NCBI GenBank assembly: GCA_019417465.1
Contig: DXVF01000011.1
Span: forward strand, 16,266-80,265
Reading direction: 5' to 3'
Origin: Clostridiales bacterium
Lineage (GTDB): Bacteria; Bacillota; Clostridia; TANB77; CAG-508
Length of the DNA stretch: 64,000 nt
Made by a program: the position numbers and the translations under genes. Below the pieces are notes generated by a model. It was not told the origin of the DNA. It saw only the letters and a program-made list of their open reading frames with translations, and did not search any database. Positions 61,410-64,000 of this stretch are shown here, one piece after another. Positions within the stretch are counted from its first letter, which is position 1; the number at the start of each line of letters is the position of its first letter.

Positions 61410-61560
61410 TTTCTAGTATGGAGTAAAATCTAACTGATAAAGAGATTTCCTATTATACAAATAAATGCACATAATTTTTTATAAAAATTGCTGCACGAAC
61501 AATCGCGGGTTGTAAGAAAATTAATTAAATACGAAATATAATTAAAGCTTGCTATTGTTC
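61410..61560. repeat. Intergenic repeat pair, second copy (block A2 and hairpin B2)
   Basis: Block A2 (61410-61447) shares TTTCTAGTAT, AGTAAAAT and TAACT with 54247-54284. Hairpin B2 (GAACAATCGCGGGTT at 61497-61511 with AAGCTTGC and ATTGTTC at 61545-61560) matches B1. The region has no gene; the window's 61306-61654 part is otherwise AT-rich. Confidence 0.6.
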
Positions 61561-61654
61561 TTTAATATGATATAGCATTGATATAAAAATAAGTTTCTAT
61601 AGAGATAAAACTATTATGTAGTAAGAAAAAATAAAAACAAATGTTCGAAATATG

Positions 61655-61683
61655 TTGACTGAAAAAAATAGGTATGATATAAA
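61655..61683 (+). promoter_or_regulatory. Promoter of the yhaO/yhaN genes
   Basis: TTGACT (61655-61660), 17 bp, TATAAA (61678-61683), with an extended TG before the -10. Confidence 0.6.
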
Positions 61684-61717
61684 TTAGAAGTATAAAAAAG
61701 AAAGGAAATAATGATTT

Positions 61718-62797
61718 ATGAAATTTGTACATATAGCAGATATGCATTTTGATACTCCTTTTATTACATTAAGTAGTAAAACAGATTTATGCAAATTAAG
61801 AAGAATAGAACAAAAAGAAACTTTAAAAAGAATTATACAATTTATAAAGGAAAACGAAATACCATATTTATTTATTTCAGGAGATTTATATGAACATAAA
61901 TATATAAGAGAAAGTACAATAGAGTTTGTAAATAACTTATTTAAAACAATACCAGCTACAAAAATATTTATTTCACCAGGAAATCATGATCCATATTTAA
62001 AAAAATCATTTTATAATAATTTCGATTGGAATGAAAATGTACATATCTTTCATTCTAGGTTAGAAAAAATAGAACTAGACAAATTAAATATTTATGGGTA
62101 TGGGTTCGATGATTTTTATTTAGGAAGAGTTAATTTAGAAGATATTAAATTAGATGATAAAGATAAACTAAATATATTAATAATGCATGGAACATTAGAT
62201 GGTTCAGAAACAACAGAAAATACATATAATCCTATTTCAAAAAAAGTACTAGAACAGATAGGATTTGATTATGTAGCTTTAGGACATATTCATAAAACAA
62301 ATTATGATGCAAATTGTAATCAAAAAATAATTTATCCAGGTTCTACTATATCTTTAGGATTTGATGAATTAGGAGAACATGGTATGATTGTTGGAGAAAT
62401 AGAAAAAGATAAATTAAGCCTTGAATTTGTAAAAATGGATCCTAAAGTATTTGTAGAAAAAGAAATAGATATTAGTGAAATAAACTCAGATGAAGAATTA
62501 ATAGAAAAAATAAATAAATTAGAAATTGAAGAAAATACTTTTTGCAAAATAATTTTAGTTGGAACAAGGAATTTTGAAATAAATATAAATGAAATAAATA
62601 AATTAAATAATAATAAAAATATCTTAAAAATTAAAAATAAAACAAAAATTGAATATGACATAGAAAATATTTCCAAAGAAACTACATTAAAAGGAATGTT
62701 TGCAAAAGAGATATTAGAAGAAATTAAAAATGATCCTTTAAAAAAGGAATTTTTTGACGATGTTTTTGAGATTGGATTAGAGATATTAGATAAATAA
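61718..62797 (+). CDS. yhaO: YhaO-type metallophosphoesterase (SbcD/Mre11-like)
   Basis: A 359-residue DNA-repair nuclease subunit. The metal motifs are HIADMHFDTPF, LFISGDLYEH, ISPGNHDPYL, NILIMHGTLDGS and VALGHIHKTN. The C-terminal part differs from SbcD. The protein pairs with an ATPase encoded 13 bp later, like SbcCD or Mre11-Rad50. Confidence 0.88.
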   Translation: MKFVHIADMHFDTPFITLSSKTDLCKLRRIEQKETLKRIIQFIKENEIPYLFISGDLYEHKYIRESTIEFVNNLFKTIPATKIFISPGNHDPYLKKSFYNNFDWNENVHIFHSRLEKIELDKLNIYGYGFDDFYLGRVNLEDIKLDDKDKLNILIMHGTLDGSETTENTYNPISKKVLEQIGFDYVALGHIHKTNYDANCNQKIIYPGSTISLGFDELGEHGMIVGEIEKDKLSLEFVKMDPKVFVEKEIDISEINSDEELIEKINKLEIEENTFCKIILVGTRNFEININEINKLNNNKNILKIKNKTKIEYDIENISKETTLKGMFAKEILEEIKNDPLKKEFFDDVFEIGLEILDK

Positions 62798-62810
62798 TGG
62801 AGTGATATGT

Positions 62811-64000
62811 TTGAAAATTAAAAATATAAAAATAAATTCTTTTGGAAAGATAAATAATAAAGAATATGATTTTTCAGAAAAAATAAATTTAATTTATGGT
62901 AAAAATGAAGCTGGTAAATCTACATTATTAAAATTTATTCAAAATATTTTTTATGGAACATCAAAAAATAAAAAAGGGAAAAATTTTTCAGATTATGATT
63001 TATATAAACCGTGGGGAGATGGAGATTTCTCTGGAAAATTAAAATATAAATTAGATTCTGGAGAAGAGTTTGAAGTATATAGGGAATTCGGCAAAAAAAA
63101 TCCTAAGATATATAATGAAAATCTAGAAGATATATCAAAACAATTTAATATAGATAAAAATATAGGAAATGAATTCTTTTTTGAACAAACAAAAGTTGAT
63201 GAATTTATGTTTTTATCTAGTGTTGTATCTATGCAACAAGGGGTAAAATTAAATAAGCAGGACCAGAACATATATATACAAAAAATAGCTAATTTAGCTG
63301 GCACAGGAGATGACAATATTTCATATAAAAAAACAATCGATAAATTAAATAAGAAACAATTAGATGAAATCGGCACAGAAAGAAGCCAAGGTAAACCAAT
63401 AAATTTAAGTATAGATAAAATAAATAAATATGAAAATGAAATAAAAGAATTGGAAAATTTTAAAGAAAAACAATATATTATAGAAAATGAAATTAATAAA
63501 TTAAAAATAGAAATAGAAAAAGAAAAATTGAAAGAACAGTACCTAAAAGAATTAAAAGAAATAAAAGAAAAAGAAAAAATAGAAAATGAAAAATTAAAAT
63601 TAAATAAAAAAATAATAGAAAAAAATGAAGAAGCTATAAAAGAAAAAAAACAAGCTTTAAATTCACTAGTAAATCAAAAAGAAAAAAATGAGAAAACGAA
63701 TAAAAATAAATTAAAAATAAATAATAAGGTTTATTTTATTTTAATATTTATTTTTATTGTTTTAAATATAATATCGTTTATATTAACCAGAAACACTATT
63801 TTAACATTAATTTTATTAATTCCGATAATAGGAATAATATTATATTATTTTATAAAGAGAAATAATATAAAAAAAGAAAATAAAAATAATTTAATAAAAA
63901 ATTCTAATGAACATAATAAGAAAAAACAATATATTTTAAATGAAGGAGATAAAATTGACTTTTTAATTGAATTAGGTTTGATGTCAGTTGAGGGTAAAAT
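62811..64000 (+). CDS. yhaN: YhaN-type SMC-like ATPase, 3' end outside window
   Basis: The frame starts at TTG 62811 (GGAG 8 nt upstream) and runs off the right edge with about 396 residues visible. Walker A is INLIYGKNEAGKSTLLKFIQ near residue 27, then a long coiled coil from about 190. Two transmembrane segments near residues 305-345 (FILIFIFIVLNIISFIL, ILLIPIIGIILYYF) break the coil, as in the B. subtilis YhaN type. It partners with the metallophosphoesterase. Confidence 0.85.
   Translation, partial: MKIKNIKINSFGKINNKEYDFSEKINLIYGKNEAGKSTLLKFIQNIFYGTSKNKKGKNFSDYDLYKPWGDGDFSGKLKYKLDSGEEFEVYREFGKKNPKIYNENLEDISKQFNIDKNIGNEFFFEQTKVDEFMFLSSVVSMQQGVKLNKQDQNIYIQKIANLAGTGDDNISYKKTIDKLNKKQLDEIGTERSQGKPINLSIDKINKYENEIKELENFKEKQYIIENEINKLKIEIEKEKLKEQYLKELKEIKEKEKIENEKLKLNKKIIEKNEEAIKEKKQALNSLVNQKEKNEKTNKNKLKINNKVYFILIFIFIVLNIISFILTRNTILTLILLIPIIGIILYYFIKRNNIKKENKNNLIKNSNEHNKKKQYILNEGDKIDFLIELGLMSVEGK

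Overview
The window is low-GC (roughly 28%) DNA from a spore-forming member of the Clostridia. The right third carries clear chromosomal genes of that group: tRNA-Arg(CCU), tadA, the small bacterial SRP RNA, dnaX-ybaB-recR, the germination genes sleB and ypeB, an alpha/beta-type SASP, murF, ddl, a DnaJ-like gene and a yhaO/yhaN pair. The left two thirds are accessory DNA built from mobile elements.

Layout. (1) 1-13,287 is a mosaic: an HTH protein cut by the window edge, a zinc-finger protein, a Zn-dependent phospholipase-like gene, a GC-rich gene with an internal repeat, an IS1202-type insertion sequence with a 28-bp target duplication, a MobV relaxase, an HTH replication-like protein, a DUF1016 nuclease, a frameshifted tnpV and two membrane-anchored proteins. 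(2) About 13,288-28,490 is integrative element 1: repA_N, tnpV, a NERD protein, a probable oriT, mobC and relaxase, then cargo (GNAT, PNPOx-like, XRE/ImmA, an MBL-fold three-gene operon, enzymes, AbiE toxin-antitoxin), then xis and int. (3) About 28,490-39,872 is element 2, with the same plan: repA_N, tnpV, cargo (TrlF-type PHP-ATPase, a complete DpnII-type restriction-modification system, small enzymes), xis, int. (4) 39,873-45,800 holds small enzymes (Nudix, methyltransferases, GNAT, LD-carboxypeptidase, P-loop kinase, TtcA-like). (5) 45,984-64,000 is core chromosome, including a three-gene operon with a frameshifted VirD4-like ATPase.

The main result is that elements 1 and 2 form a tandem array. 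Three sites (about 13,289, 28,470 and 39,851) carry a sequence like the 3' end of a tRNA-Pro gene (CACC[T/C]CGACCA), and each is followed by a similar block and a terminator hairpin. Each element has its own short repeat family inside both ends (GTTCCGCA for element 1, AAATTTCAAG for element 2), as expected for integrase arm sites. These repeats tie each int to its element.

Candidates for undescribed biology: the MBL/unknown/membrane-protein operon at 19,280-21,183 next to an XRE-ImmA pair; an 18-nt match that could let the int1 leader RNA pair with the repA1 ribosome-binding site (or mark a shared operator); a C-terminal motif shared by three Rep-like proteins; a perfect 39-bp inverted repeat with two competing inner hairpins; and two inverted perfect DnaA boxes inside dnaX. 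Several genes carry single-base frameshifts that may be sequencing errors. All family names come from reading motifs by eye; no search was run.
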